56,047 nt of DNA from Candidatus Rifleibacteriota bacterium (GTDB lineage: Bacteria; Riflebacteria; Ozemobacteria; Ozemobacterales; Ozemobacteraceae). Position numbers and translations under genes: made by a program. Positions 1 through 10,800 of the stretch are shown here, in pieces. The DNA lies in assembly GCA_029560455.1 (NCBI GenBank), contig JAKQKW010000093.1:1-56047 (forward strand), given 5' to 3'. The notes below the pieces were generated by a model. It had not been told where the DNA came from, did no database searches, and worked only from the letters and a program-made list of their open reading frames with translations. How positions within the stretch are numbered: position 1 is the stretch's first letter; each line of letters begins with the position of its first letter.

Positions 1-1122
1 GGCCGCCATTTTCCTTACCATCCAGGAAGAATCGGAAGTAAGTGCCTCAAGATGCCTGGTGAGCTGAAAAAGTTTGAGTTTTCCGCACAGATAGGCCCCG
101 GCAGAGCGACTGAACTCGCCTGGAGAAACCAGCATTTTTTCGATATCGCCGACATTGTCAGTAAAGCCCATTACCCACAGAGTCTGAATGCTGTCAGCCT
201 GCACTCTGTGATCAGAATCGTTCTTCAGGGCAGCGATTTTATCAACGGTTTCAGAGGGCAGAACGCCAAGAATTTCAAATTTTTTCTTCAGGGCCATGAC
301 TGCATTGGCGCGCACACGGGAGTCTGGGGCGCTGAGACATTCATGCAGAAACGGCACAGTTTCATCACCGCCCAGTTCGCCAAGAGCGGACACAACAGTG
401 GCACGGGTACGGGGGCTGTCTGATTCTTCAAAAAGTCGACGCATTTCGGGCAGAGCTTCGGCCGCGCCCAGTTCAACCAGGGCATTGACCGCTGTCAAAA
501 CGATTGTCTCTGAACTGCTCTGCAGCAGGCGTCTGACCGGTTCGAGCGCTGACACGACATTTGCCCGCTTGAGTGCCAGAATTGCGACTCTGACCACTTC
601 CGGGTCGTTGTCATCAAGGGCTTTAAGAAAGACAGGGACAAATTTTTCATCCCAGCGCTTTTTCAGCAGCACCAGAGTTATCCAGCGCATTTCAGAAGTG
701 AAATGCTCAAAACCCATTGCCAGTTTATTGACAGCCTCCGGGAAATTGAAACAACACAGGGTTGCAAGGGCCAGAGGCCGGTATGGGTGAGTTTCACGTT
801 CCATAATACGTAATAACGGCAGGTAGACCGTCTGCCGGGTGCTTTCATTGCCGACAAAACTGATCATTTCCATCAGGGTGTTGTGAAAAGTTCTCAGATT
901 CTCGACAACCTGATCGCGAATACTGTCGGGCGGCATTTTGCGAATATAGTCGCAAATGCGCTCGGCAGAGACCGGGAACATTTTTCCCTTGATGAAATCG
1001 ACCACCTTGCGCTCGACTTTCGAGTTGCTCTCATCGAGATTGCGCAACACGGAAACGGCGACATCGATCTGAAAACTGTCGTAAGTTTCCAGCATTCCGG
1101 TCATTACAGTCTTATCAATCAT
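1..1122 (-). CDS. HEAT-repeat protein, C-terminus outside window
   Basis: An open frame of 374 codons runs off the left edge without a stop, so the protein is partial. It starts at ATG 1122, preceded by a good ribosome site (AAAGGGA about seven bases upstream). The translation is a series of roughly 31-35-residue paired helices with the HEAT pattern: LL.KRWDEKFVPVFLKALDDNDPEVVRVAIL, then a repeat ending VLTAVNALVELG, and one ending RVRANAVMALKKKF. HEAT and PBS-lyase-type repeats are protein-binding scaffolds; no catalytic domain is visible in the part present. There is no signal peptide, so it is probably cytoplasmic. It begins 19 bases after the stop of the giant TPR gene and is likely co-transcribed with it. 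The plus-strand frames in this stretch are shadows of it. The repeat family is clear; the function is unknown. Confidence 0.85.
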   Translation of the reverse strand, partial: MIDKTVMTGMLETYDSFQIDVAVSVLRNLDESNSKVERKVVDFIKGKMFPVSAERICDYIRKMPPDSIRDQVVENLRTFHNTLMEMISFVGNESTRQTVYLPLLRIMERETHPYRPLALATLCCFNFPEAVNKLAMGFEHFTSEMRWITLVLLKKRWDEKFVPVFLKALDDNDPEVVRVAILALKRANVVSALEPVRRLLQSSSETIVLTAVNALVELGAAEALPEMRRLFEESDSPRTRATVVSALGELGGDETVPFLHECLSAPDSRVRANAVMALKKKFEILGVLPSETVDKIAALKNDSDHRVQADSIQTLWVMGFTDNVGDIEKMLVSPGEFSRSAGAYLCGKLKLFQLTRHLEALTSDSSWMVRKMAA

Positions 1123-1141
1123 GCAGAATCCCTTTCACAAA

Positions 1142-4100
1142 CTATTTTCCTTCTATGCGCAGCAGGGCCTCGCGCACCTGAGTCTGCAGGCTTGAATTCG
1201 GGTACAGCTGCAGTATCTTTTCGTAATTCTGACGGGCATTGGTATAGTCACGACGATAGGTCTCGTAAGTGAAGGCAATTGCATACTGGGCCTTGTCGGC
1301 AAATTCGTTGTTGTAGAACTTGTCGATGACCGCCTGCCAGTTTCTGATCGCCTCATCGTAATTGGCAAAACCCTCGCGCAAAACGAAGCCAAGGCGATAA
1401 TAGGCCTCGTGCACCACCGGATCGTTCTGCTGAGTATCGATAATTCGTTGATAGCCGCGGCGGGCTTCGTCGAAATTGCGTATCAACAACTCGTTGGCAA
1501 GAGCCAGTTTCAGCTCGATATCGAGAGTTTCAATCGAAATCGGGTGCTCGCGCGTATAGGCTTCGAGCAGACGCAGGGCTCTCTGACCGTCCCGCAGGGT
1601 TTCCATGAAGTGGTCGTAAAGCTTGAGTGTGTATTCTTTGTAAAGCGGATCTGACGGATTTTCTTCCAGCCAGCGTTCCATGTAATCAGCCGCTTTCTGG
1701 GGGTCGCGCAACTCTTTGTTGTTGAGTTCGAACAGGGTCTTCATTATATCGAGAGTAGCCAGCGACTCGGGATTGGCGTTCCAGAGGTCTTCAAGCTGGC
1801 GCTCAGCCTGTTTGAAGTCCTGAAGATCCTGAACCTGGCGTTCGACGATGGCTTCCATCTCCTCTATCACCGCTTCGTCATCTTCGCTGTAAACACGTTT
1901 AACAACCTTGCGGCCACGAGGTTTGACAGCCTTTTCACGTTTTTTCTCTTCGAGCCGGCGCAGTTTTGCTTCGGCAAACTCTCTGACTTTGCGAACCTTG
2001 CGGTATTCGGCGGCAATTGAACTGAAAAACAGTTCGGTCAATTCGGGGTTGTCGAGCTTATCTTCAACCAGCGAACCGATACGAATGATCAGATCGAAGT
2101 TGTTTAGATGCGGTTCATAGGTGTTCAAAAGCAGGTCGAGGTAACTGACGGTCTTGACGTAGTCGCCCTTCTTTTCGTAAAGATCGGCGATTTTGCGAAG
2201 AATCTCACGGCTGCGCCTGACCGGCGGGTTGGTTTTGAGAAAGTCCTCGTATTGCGCAATTGCGCGGTCATAGTCTCTCAGACTGTTTTCAAGCACCTTG
2301 CCGATAAAATATGGCAAATCTGAGCCACCGGTTCTGGAATAGGCCTTCAGTTTCTCAAGTTCTTCAACGTTCAGTTTTGCCTCGATGTCGCGCTGCTTTG
2401 CGATAACGGCTTCGCGATGCAGGGGGTTGAGCGATCTGAAGCTGAGAAGAGTTTCGAGATGATTATGAGCCTGAGCAAGGTTTTTGCCGGCAAGGGCGTG
2501 CTTACTAAGCCAGTAGTAGGCAGAACGACTCAGCATGCTGCGCGGATATCTGGTAATCAAAGCCAGATACCATCTGGCCGCTTCTTTTTCGTTCTTCTGG
2601 GCGGCATGCATACGGGCAAGACGATAAAGAATCATATCTTTGCGGCAGCCAGGGTGATAAAGACTGCGCAGAGCACGTTCATACTCGGTTGCAGCCTTGG
2701 TGTAGTTACCAGCCTCTTCAAAAATTCTTGCAGCGTAATAGCGCATGCGCGCTACGTCTGGCCGGTTTTCAAGGCGGGCAATGGCATTTTCAAGCAACCC
2801 AAGTGCCTGAACCCGGTTCTTTTCGACTTTCCAGACTCTAAAAACTTCCTTCAGACCCTTTTCGCGCTCGATCTGATTTTCAGAGAGCAACACCCGCTGT
2901 CGGAAAAGCTTGAGGCGGTTGATGCGGACAGTCAGTTCTTCGCGCATAAATGGGTCATGACTGGCGGCAAGTCCCTGCTCCCAGTATTTAAAAGCTTTTT
3001 CGCTGTCACCGTTTTCAGCAAGAGCGATTTCGCCGAGATGCAGATAGACCTCGTCAAGGCGGGGAGAAGCCGGAAAAAGCCTGATGAAGCTTTCATAGTT
3101 TTCGGTGGCGGCGTTCATATCCTGCAGATTCTCTTTAAGCAGGCGGGCACGCTCGATAATCACCTCTTCACCTTCAGCGCCTTCAACACCTTTTTTAAGC
3201 ATATCGCCAAGCTCTGAGAGGGCTTTAATGGCACGGGTATTCTCAGCTCTGATCTTACTTTCGCGGAAAAATTCAGATTCGGGGTAAATCAGGGTGATTT
3301 CGTAAAAAAGGTCTTCAGACCGGTATCTGGTATTTTCGGCGCCTTCAATCATGCGCGCCAGTTTGAACATGCGCCCGGCAGTTTCGGGTTCTTCAGGATA
3401 CTGGTCGATAAGATCTTCAATCTCTTCTATGGCTCCACGTTTTCCGAGTTCTTCAACTTTTTTCTCGATAAATACCTGAGATTCAGGCAGTTTGAAAGAT
3501 TCAGAAAAATCGCGCAGCAGGGCTGCTGCTGCCTGATAATCGCGGTCTTCTTCGGCCTTTTTAACCAGCCGGGTAAGAGCCTTGAGCCTGAATTCTTCTT
3601 CACCTTCGGCTTCGAGAGCCCGTCTGACATAAGTAAAATCTTCGGTCAGTTTTTCGAGTCGCAGACAGATTTCGGGATGCTTCGGCGACTTGAAAGCCAG
3701 AGCCGCTTCAAGGGTTCTTATCGCTTCTTTCTTTTTGCCATCGGTTATCTGCAGTTTTGCCATCTGCATCGAGGCGTCGACGCGCAGTTCATCAGCCAGA
3801 TTGCGGTCATTGATCAGTTTTTCGAAAAAGCGATAGGCATTTTTAACATCGTCAGCAAGGGCATAGACAGCCGGAATTCGACACCTGACCTCTTCAGCAC
3901 GCCTGCCGGCAGGGAAAAACGAAAGATATTCGAAGTAGGATTTATTCGCTTCGACATAGTCTTTTGCAAAATGATCCTGAGTCTGGGCAAGCCTGAAAAG
4001 AAGTTCTGACTGCCAGTCAGCATAGTTATGCCGCTGCAGCAGTTTTTTCACTTCCTCGATAAATTTTTCGGCATTGCGGAAGCGGAAAAATCTCGTGGAA

Positions 4101-7039
4101 ACAAGCTGACGCAGGGCTCTATGGCGTAAATCACCGTCTACCTTTTCGCGCATCAGAGCTTCAACAAGAAACATTGCCAGACGTTCGCCATCAGGGGTTT
4201 TCTTTTGATTTTCACGCAGAAAGAGACCATAAAGTGCAGCAACCGACAATTTTTCAAGGTCTTCGGCCGACAGCTGATCGGCGTTTTTAACTTCGCCGGC
4301 GGCGGCAGACATGCCTGCATCGATGGGTTCTTCCTCTTCCGGGATCTCTTCTTCGTTGCGGCTCTTCAACTGAGCGGCTCTTTTTCGCAGCCATTGCTGT
4401 GAAGTCATCTGTCCATCAAGATCTGTCAGCTTTTTACTGATATCATCAGCCATTAACGGTGCTATGCGGGCGGCACGCCGGTAGTATCTTTCGGCTTTTT
4501 CAGGGCTGAAAAGGGCAACACAGGCATCGCCCATCGCGACATAAGCTTTGGCGAGATAACGGCTGCGCGGGAAACGGACCGTAAACAGACGCAGTTTTTC
4601 GAGTCCCTTAAGGCCGTGCCCCTGAACCAGATAAAGTCTGCCAAGGCGGTATGCCGGTATTTCGGCACGCGCATCGGTGATTGGCATAAGCTTTTCAGCG
4701 CGCTCATACCATTTAACGGCCGCTTCGATGTCTTTGTCGACGCGCCAGGCAATGTTACCAAGTGTCATCAGACATGCCAGTTGAGGAGTACCGGTAGCGT
4801 TCTGAGCAAGCTCTTCAAAAATGCCCAGCGCTTTGCCCGGGTAATTCTGATAGAATCTGGTTCCGGCTTCGTAAACCAGAGACCATCGGGCTTCTTCGCC
4901 GAGATTAAGAGTCTTGATTTCTTCGACAAGCTGCTCAAGAGGCGCCGAAGAAGATGCCAGACAGACAACATCGATTAGATTCTGATAAACAGTAATACGG
5001 TCAAGAGGGCCGATAACCTTAAGTGTTCGGCGCAGGCTCTCTTCTCTGATCTTGTAGGCCAGATCGCGCCACTGCTGCTTCAGAGAAAAATAATCTTTCT
5101 CTGAAGGAAGAGCGTGATCAAGATAATCGCGCAGTATCTGCAGAGCCTTAACCTGTTCATCTTTGGCGAGAAGGATCTTATAGAGTCTCAAACGATATTC
5201 AGCTGCGTCTTTCGATTCGGGATAACGTTTGATGAATTCTTCCATAAGGCTGTTGGCCTTGTCGGGGTCTGACAGATCGTCATTATAGATTCTGATACTG
5301 TCTTTCAGACCCTGCATTGCCCAGTAACTGTCGGGGTAGATCGAGCCGAGCTGTTCGAATATTTCGAGAGCCTCAACCGGCTTTTTCAGATGCAACGCGA
5401 GAAGATTGCCAATACGGTAGCGCACTTCATCGATACGACCCCAGTCATATAGCACGTCGAGATTCCAGGTCGATCTGACCGGGGCAAACCTGATGAGATA
5501 ACGCTGATAAAGTTTTAACGCCTCTTCGTAATTGCGCTGGTCGTCGTCAGTTATGACCGCAACCCGAAAAAGCGCCTCACGAAACAGATTGCTGTCGGGG
5601 TAGCTGGCGATGAACTGCTCATAAAACTGCAGAGCTTCGTTCATTTTGTGACTGCGATATTTTTCAAAAGCCATGTCAAAGAGCAGATCTCCGGGCGAAG
5701 CTTCGGGGGCCGTTCTCTGCAGGGCAGCCACATTTATCGGGTCTTCGACCGGTGTGCTGCGCTCTTTATTGAGTTCTTCGATCTTTTTATAAAAATACCG
5801 CGCCCGCTCGAGGTTCTTGAGCCGGAACTCACAGATATAGCCTGCCATGCGACAGGCCAGCATCGCCCAGTCGATTTCTTCATCGCGCAACTCGCGGCGC
5901 CGCACCAGTGAAAAAGATTCAGATGCGAGCAGATGCGGCGGGGTCTCAAGCAGCGTCTGCAGAGTATTTACCGCAGCATCGTGATCGGCCAGCTTCTCGG
6001 TCAGCAGCTGACCCTGCAGAATGCCTGCAATTCTATACCCTTCGAGACTTTCGGTCTTTTTTCGAAACAGGCCATAATCATCAATAGCAATTTTGTATTC
6101 ATCATTTTTCAGGTAAAAATGTCTGATTACCCCGAGCAGAAAAGCTGCATCGGCCGTCACAGAATCACCTTCGGCTATTTTCTGAAGATATGGAACTGCG
6201 CGGGCAGGGTTGTTAAGATCGAAGGCATGCAGCATGGCAATATGCAGCAAAGCCAGATTACTGGCCTCAACCTCAGGAAATCTGGCGATTTCTTCCCAGG
6301 CGGTGAGGGCCTTCATGGCAATCTCAAGATCGTAGCCTCTTTCGAAACCCATCAGATACTGAATTGCTTCCACATCCGGCTTTTCAGGAAAACCCTGGTA
6401 ATATCGGTAAAATGCCGCCCACAGTTCTTTTACGCTCGTGAGACTGCGGCCAAGCAGTTCGGCTCTGGCAATTTTGGCGCGCACCAGGTAAATTCGCGCG
6501 GGTACCATGGCAATGAGCTGATCGAGGTCTTTCAGAGCCGCCGCGAATTCTTTTCTTTCTTTGAGAATATCGGCATTCAGCAAAATTGCTTCCCAGACGA
6601 GGCGGGGATTGATGTGCTCGGCGCGCCGCAGAGTTCTGATATACATCAGCGACCGCTCCGGTTCTTTGAGTTCGCGATAGTGATGCGCCAGATAAAGCCA
6701 GCCTTCACCGGCCTGACGTTCAGCATTCGCCTTGACAAAGCCCATAACTTCACTACGCAGCAGCTTATCCTGTTCAAGAAGTTCTTCTTGAGTCAGTTCC
6801 GGCACCTTTTTGGCGGAAACAGCCGCGCCGCCGTCAGCCGCATCAGACTCTTCAGCAGAAACTTTTCTGGCGGCCTCACCTGATGTTTTTTTGGGGAGAG
6901 TTTCTATTGTTTTCTTCTGCTGTCCATTTTTTTTGACCCCGGAATTTTTTTCGACCTGGGCGGCATGCAGACCTGAACAGCAGATCAGTGCAGCGATCAG
7001 CAGAAAGAACAGAATCCTGTCGAGGCGTATTTGCTTCAT
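1142..7039 (-). CDS. Giant exported TPR-repeat protein (1965 aa)
   Basis: The N-terminus has a lysine/arginine start and a hydrophobic core ending LHAAQ, a Sec signal peptide, so the protein is periplasmic or surface-exposed. Almost all of the rest is TPR units, many carrying the YP.S/FP.S turn seen in envelope TPR proteins such as YbgF/CpoB and BamD (for example RYPESKDAAEYRLRL). An alanine/lysine-rich linker (about residues 30-75) follows the signal. Acidic linkers near residue 900 and a basic-acidic segment near 1700 divide the repeats into three blocks. No enzyme domain is seen. Length is far above that of usual TPR adaptors. The ATG at 7039 has only a weak ribosome site (AAGCAAGAG), but the signal peptide supports it. 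A promoter is proposed at 7074-7103. TPRs mediate protein contacts, so a large scaffold for an envelope assembly is inferred. Confidence 0.85.
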   Translation of the reverse strand: MKQIRLDRILFFLLIAALICCSGLHAAQVEKNSGVKKNGQQKKTIETLPKKTSGEAARKVSAEESDAADGGAAVSAKKVPELTQEELLEQDKLLRSEVMGFVKANAERQAGEGWLYLAHHYRELKEPERSLMYIRTLRRAEHINPRLVWEAILLNADILKERKEFAAALKDLDQLIAMVPARIYLVRAKIARAELLGRSLTSVKELWAAFYRYYQGFPEKPDVEAIQYLMGFERGYDLEIAMKALTAWEEIARFPEVEASNLALLHIAMLHAFDLNNPARAVPYLQKIAEGDSVTADAAFLLGVIRHFYLKNDEYKIAIDDYGLFRKKTESLEGYRIAGILQGQLLTEKLADHDAAVNTLQTLLETPPHLLASESFSLVRRRELRDEEIDWAMLACRMAGYICEFRLKNLERARYFYKKIEELNKERSTPVEDPINVAALQRTAPEASPGDLLFDMAFEKYRSHKMNEALQFYEQFIASYPDSNLFREALFRVAVITDDDQRNYEEALKLYQRYLIRFAPVRSTWNLDVLYDWGRIDEVRYRIGNLLALHLKKPVEALEIFEQLGSIYPDSYWAMQGLKDSIRIYNDDLSDPDKANSLMEEFIKRYPESKDAAEYRLRLYKILLAKDEQVKALQILRDYLDHALPSEKDYFSLKQQWRDLAYKIREESLRRTLKVIGPLDRITVYQNLIDVVCLASSSAPLEQLVEEIKTLNLGEEARWSLVYEAGTRFYQNYPGKALGIFEELAQNATGTPQLACLMTLGNIAWRVDKDIEAAVKWYERAEKLMPITDARAEIPAYRLGRLYLVQGHGLKGLEKLRLFTVRFPRSRYLAKAYVAMGDACVALFSPEKAERYYRRAARIAPLMADDISKKLTDLDGQMTSQQWLRKRAAQLKSRNEEEIPEEEEPIDAGMSAAAGEVKNADQLSAEDLEKLSVAALYGLFLRENQKKTPDGERLAMFLVEALMREKVDGDLRHRALRQLVSTRFFRFRNAEKFIEEVKKLLQRHNYADWQSELLFRLAQTQDHFAKDYVEANKSYFEYLSFFPAGRRAEEVRCRIPAVYALADDVKNAYRFFEKLINDRNLADELRVDASMQMAKLQITDGKKKEAIRTLEAALAFKSPKHPEICLRLEKLTEDFTYVRRALEAEGEEEFRLKALTRLVKKAEEDRDYQAAAALLRDFSESFKLPESQVFIEKKVEELGKRGAIEEIEDLIDQYPEEPETAGRMFKLARMIEGAENTRYRSEDLFYEITLIYPESEFFRESKIRAENTRAIKALSELGDMLKKGVEGAEGEEVIIERARLLKENLQDMNAATENYESFIRLFPASPRLDEVYLHLGEIALAENGDSEKAFKYWEQGLAASHDPFMREELTVRINRLKLFRQRVLLSENQIEREKGLKEVFRVWKVEKNRVQALGLLENAIARLENRPDVARMRYYAARIFEEAGNYTKAATEYERALRSLYHPGCRKDMILYRLARMHAAQKNEKEAARWYLALITRYPRSMLSRSAYYWLSKHALAGKNLAQAHNHLETLLSFRSLNPLHREAVIAKQRDIEAKLNVEELEKLKAYSRTGGSDLPYFIGKVLENSLRDYDRAIAQYEDFLKTNPPVRRSREILRKIADLYEKKGDYVKTVSYLDLLLNTYEPHLNNFDLIIRIGSLVEDKLDNPELTELFFSSIAAEYRKVRKVREFAEAKLRRLEEKKREKAVKPRGRKVVKRVYSEDDEAVIEEMEAIVERQVQDLQDFKQAERQLEDLWNANPESLATLDIMKTLFELNNKELRDPQKAADYMERWLEENPSDPLYKEYTLKLYDHFMETLRDGQRALRLLEAYTREHPISIETLDIELKLALANELLIRNFDEARRGYQRIIDTQQNDPVVHEAYYRLGFVLREGFANYDEAIRNWQAVIDKFYNNEFADKAQYAIAFTYETYRRDYTNARQNYEKILQLYPNSSLQTQVREALLRIEGK

Positions 7040-7073
7040 AAATTTACTCTTGCTTCAATGGCTTTTGCGCATA

Positions 7074-7103
7074 ACTATATCAGATTCAACCGCCGTCAGA
7101 CAA
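7074..7103 (-). promoter_or_regulatory. Candidate sigma70 promoter for giant TPR gene
   Basis: On the minus strand TTGTCT (7098-7103) and TATAGT (7074-7079) are separated by 18 bases and lie about 35 bases upstream of the ATG at 7039. The upstream hexamer touches the tail of the preceding terminator, which suits a new transcription unit. Inferred from sequence only. Confidence 0.45.
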
Positions 7104-7161
7104 TAAAAAGGCATAATAAAAGGGCTGCACCGGCAGGCCTTGCAAACCCGGGGGGCAGCCC
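7103..7161 (-). terminator. Rho-independent terminator after TPR gene 7181-7795
   Basis: Read on the minus strand, GGGCTGC (7155-7161) pairs with GCAGCCC (7122-7128) across a GC-rich loop, followed by TTTTATT and a second T-rich run. It lies just downstream of the stop at 7181 and separates the metallopeptidase/TPR unit from the giant TPR gene. Confidence 0.7.
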
Positions 7162-7180
7162 CTCAGTTCAAACGCAATGA

Positions 7181-7795
7181 TCAGTTTTTCCAGCCAAGCA
7201 GAAAAAATGCCTCGTCAAGACGGTCTACAGTGGTGCCAACCATCATCGAATCAAGAGCGGCAGCCTTGTTCATATAGATTTTCGCCTGTTCCATATCGCC
7301 GGCAAGGGCATAAGAAAGTGCTGCCAGACCATGAACTTTGGCAGCACTCAGTGCCAAACCAGAATGCTGCTGGGCAAATTTTTCGGGAGGCATGTTGCCA
7401 AGAATTTCTGCGGCCCTGACATAGTCGACAGCAGTCTGGTGACGATAGATAAGAGCGCCAGCCAGACCAACCTTCGCTTCGTTATCTTTTTCGGCGGCTA
7501 TTTCGAAATACGGAATCGCTTCAAGAATTTTTCCCTCTTTTGACAGGGCCCAGCCCATGCCGCTGTGCGCAGAAACACGCTGTCCCTCGGTCAGGTTTTC
7601 AGAAAATGCCTGCTGAAAACTGGCTCGGGCAGTCGAATAGTTGCCCAGTTTTATTGAATCCCAGCCTTCGTTGATGAGTTTGTCGGCGATCAGCAGAGTG
7701 CTGCTGCCACCACCATTGCTGGCACCACCGCAGTTCTGAATCATCGGAAAGGTCATCAGGACCACAAACAGCAGGAAGAATTTGGCTTTTTTCAT
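7181..7795 (-). CDS. Small exported TPR protein, possibly lipoprotein
   Basis: A 204-residue protein beginning with a lysine-rich hydrophobic signal (MKKAKFFLLFVVLM) and a cysteine at residue 22 in the context MIQNCGG. That is not a consensus lipobox, so lipidation is possible rather than shown. A glycine/serine linker is followed by three or four TPR-like helical pairs (for example WDSIKLGNYSTARASFQQAF and AHSGMGWALSKEGKILEAI). The start has a strong ribosome site (GGAGG), and the gene begins 14 bases after the stop of the upstream M30-like peptidase, so the two form an operon ending at the terminator near 7103-7161. The likely role is an envelope adaptor or assembly partner for the secreted peptidase; this is inferred from position. 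Confidence 0.8.
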   Translation of the reverse strand: MKKAKFFLLFVVLMTFPMIQNCGGASNGGGSSTLLIADKLINEGWDSIKLGNYSTARASFQQAFSENLTEGQRVSAHSGMGWALSKEGKILEAIPYFEIAAEKDNEAKVGLAGALIYRHQTAVDYVRAAEILGNMPPEKFAQQHSGLALSAAKVHGLAALSYALAGDMEQAKIYMNKAAALDSMMVGTTVDRLDEAFFLLGWKN

Positions 7796-7809
7796 TTGAG
7801 CCTCCGTTA

Positions 7810-10800
7810 TCAGCGCAAAACCGCGATTTTGCGGCGTTCTTTGGCAGACTGACCGGCAACGCCGGCATTGAATTCAACGTAATACACACCGTTAGCAACT
7901 GCTTTACCTCTGTCGTTCAGCAGGTCCCAGCGGGTTTCGTACACACCGGCGCCTCGATGGGCAAGGTCGAGCGTAGCAACCTTGTGGCCGCTCACATCTG
8001 TAATCTTTGCAGAAACTGCTGCGCCAGCATTTGCCGGGCCGCTGAAAGTTGCCCGCAGATTTACGAAACGATTGGCGGGATTGGGGTAAGTTACCAGTTG
8101 AGTCAGTGCATTTGGCGCGGTAATAGCAGCTCTGACATTTGCAGTCACCTGATTGCCGGCATTGTCAGCTACCTCGACTACCAGATCATAGGTTCCGTCT
8201 CGCAGAGAAGACATATCCACCAGAATGCGACCTTCCTCACCATTTCTTACAGGCAGACTGCGGCCGCCATATGAAACCTTGACGCTTGAACTGTCGATCC
8301 CGCTTCCAAGATCATCGACGCTGATGGCGATCAGGTTGGTGCCGGCGTGTTCTGCATCAGAAACAACCGTTGGGGCCGTATCATCAACGGCAACAAAAAC
8401 GCTGCCGGAAAAGTCAATCGCACCTCTGGCGCTGCCATCGGCAATCTCTACCGGCCCGATCCATTTATGACCGTTACCGGAAGCACGATAGAGTCCGGCC
8501 TGAGAATTACCGGCACTGAGCGGATTGAGAGGAATCGAAATTTCAAGTGCTTTTTCTGCTTTTTCAACCGGAAGAGTCACGTCAATATTTCTGCTGATGC
8601 GATTAATACCGGCATAAGAAACCGGATTTTCTGGAGCAGCCATGACTACGGTGCCACCGGCGCGCAGAGAACCGGCGGGAACATTCAGAGTCGCGAAGGA
8701 CGCAGACAGGAGCCCCTGACTGTTGGGCGGATAATATACGGCTGAGAACTGCAGCTGGTTCGAGAGAATTACCCCGTCAGCATTGGTGCCGTTGGCGACG
8801 ATTACTCCTTCCCCTGATTTTTTGAGACTGTAGTTGGTCATGTAGGTAGAATCGTTGATTGGCGTCATTACCAGATAACCCTGCTCACCTTCGTAGGTCA
8901 TCTGCAGTCTTGGTTCGGTGGCAAACTTTTTGTCAGTTTTAACTATGATGTGCAGATGGTTTTCGAAAGTCGGATTCGGGAAGATGGCCACTTTGAGATC
9001 ATCAAAGCTGGCTGAATAAACATAGCTGAGTTTGCTGTAGTTGTTGTTCTGTACCACCATTGGTACCAGAACCAGATTTTCGTAGGCATTGTTGTAACCA
9101 TAGTTCTGAATGATGGTGTTGCCGGCCTGACGGTCGTCAAGATAGATAAAATCCACAGCCGGATCGATCTGCGAACCCCTTTTGATGACGGCAGCTCTGA
9201 ACTGACCGCTGTTATCACCATCAAAGGCCAGATTGAGATTGCCAGTATTACCTGAGATCTCAACATAATCAGCTGCCCATGGGTTAACATTCGAGGAGCG
9301 GGCTGTAACCTGCTCTGTCAGAATAACCTTTTCGGCAAATTTAACCGGCAGTCTCTCATATTTACCAATATTGTTGGCTTCGTTAAAATCGTTGTCGACA
9401 AGATAGCCCCATTTGCCGCTGTTCAGCAGCTGACCGTCACGTTTTCTCGTTTTATCGAGATAGTTGGCGATAACCCAGTCTTCGAAGACCTTTTTCGAAT
9501 CCAGATTGTAGGTCTGCAATACCGCGTCGATACTTCCCATACCGCCGTCGCGGTTTCTGACAATAGCCTTGAGAAAGCCGGGCAGGTTCGACCCGCCGTA
9601 TTTTTCGACCAGATAATACATCCAGAGGAAAGAGGCGCCATAGTTGGCATAGGGGCTTGAGCCCAGCCATACATCTACAATTCTGTCTTCAGCCAGAATT
9701 GTGTCGGGCTTTTTAATGAATTCATCGAGGTTAGAGGTAAATTTTCCATCATAAAGATGCTGTGCATACTGAGTAAGTGCCTCTTCAAGCCAGCGCTGCA
9801 TACCGATCAGCTGCCCATTTTCGACCCGGTAATTCTCGTTGAAAATGACCATGTGGGTGAATTCATGAGCAAGAGTACCGTAGGTGTCAGTCTGTGCCAA
9901 CACGAAACTCGGGAAAAGGTCAATATTCAGAAGCTCTTTTTCATTGCTTAGAGCCTGAGAAGTTCTGGGAAACTGGTTGCCAGCCCAGAAGTAACCACGA
10001 AAACTACCGCTGCCATCGCGAATATCGTCAAGCAGAATATAAACTTTTGGATCGCCGTCGATATCAGCTTCTGAACCAAAGTGCTCGCGAATTTTCGGGT
10101 AAATGACCGCATCGAACTGGTCAGCCATTTCTTTCAGCTTGAGGCGGGCGTAGTTTTTATCGGCACCGAGAACGTAGCGTGGTTCGAGAACAGTACCATT
10201 GGCATCGGGGGCAAAATAATACGGCCCGTTCTGCATTACAGTGCTGTCAGGCCAGTACATTCCCCAGGCGGCCTGAGCCGGCGGGGTTGCATCTTCAGAT
10301 GAAGAAAGAGGCCTGGGAAGGGTCGGAAAAAACATCACCGGCACAAAAATATAACAATGGGTACCAATGTATCGCAAAACAGCCTTAGGATAATGGCCAT
10401 TACCATCAGCATCATAGATTTCGGCTGCCTGGTCCGAACCGAAACTTGAGGCACCGTCATCGGCATTCGGTACGCCATTGGTCCCCGGCCATTCACCACC
10501 GTCGTGAAAAAGGTTGCCAAGACCGTAACCATTCGAACTTGAGAAAGGAATCATGGCTAAGTCCACATCGGCCGCCGAAAAATTGCGACCGCCGACGACG
10601 GCACGTACAGAGCCCTTGAGACCAAACTGGCTGGCGTTAATCTCGATGGCGCGCTGCATCAGGGGCGCATTCATGAACGGGCCGAGATCTGCCTCAAGAC
10701 CTGTTTTTCTGGCATTCTGACCCTGCTGAACTGCGATTTCACGCATTTCAGGTGGAATGATGCTGTCGCCGGCATAAGCCGCCTGAGCCATCATTACCAG

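Noticed and set aside
52..1272. Plus-strand frames at 52-423, 296-790 and 883-1272
   Set aside because: They are shadows of the HEAT-repeat gene on the minus strand, which has a clear repeat pattern and ribosome site.
2417..3217. Long plus-strand open frame (266 codons) inside the TPR region
   Set aside because: It is antisense to the giant TPR gene, shows no domain, signal or ribosome site, and arises from the codon bias of the opposite strand. The same holds for the 316-codon frame at 5933-6883.
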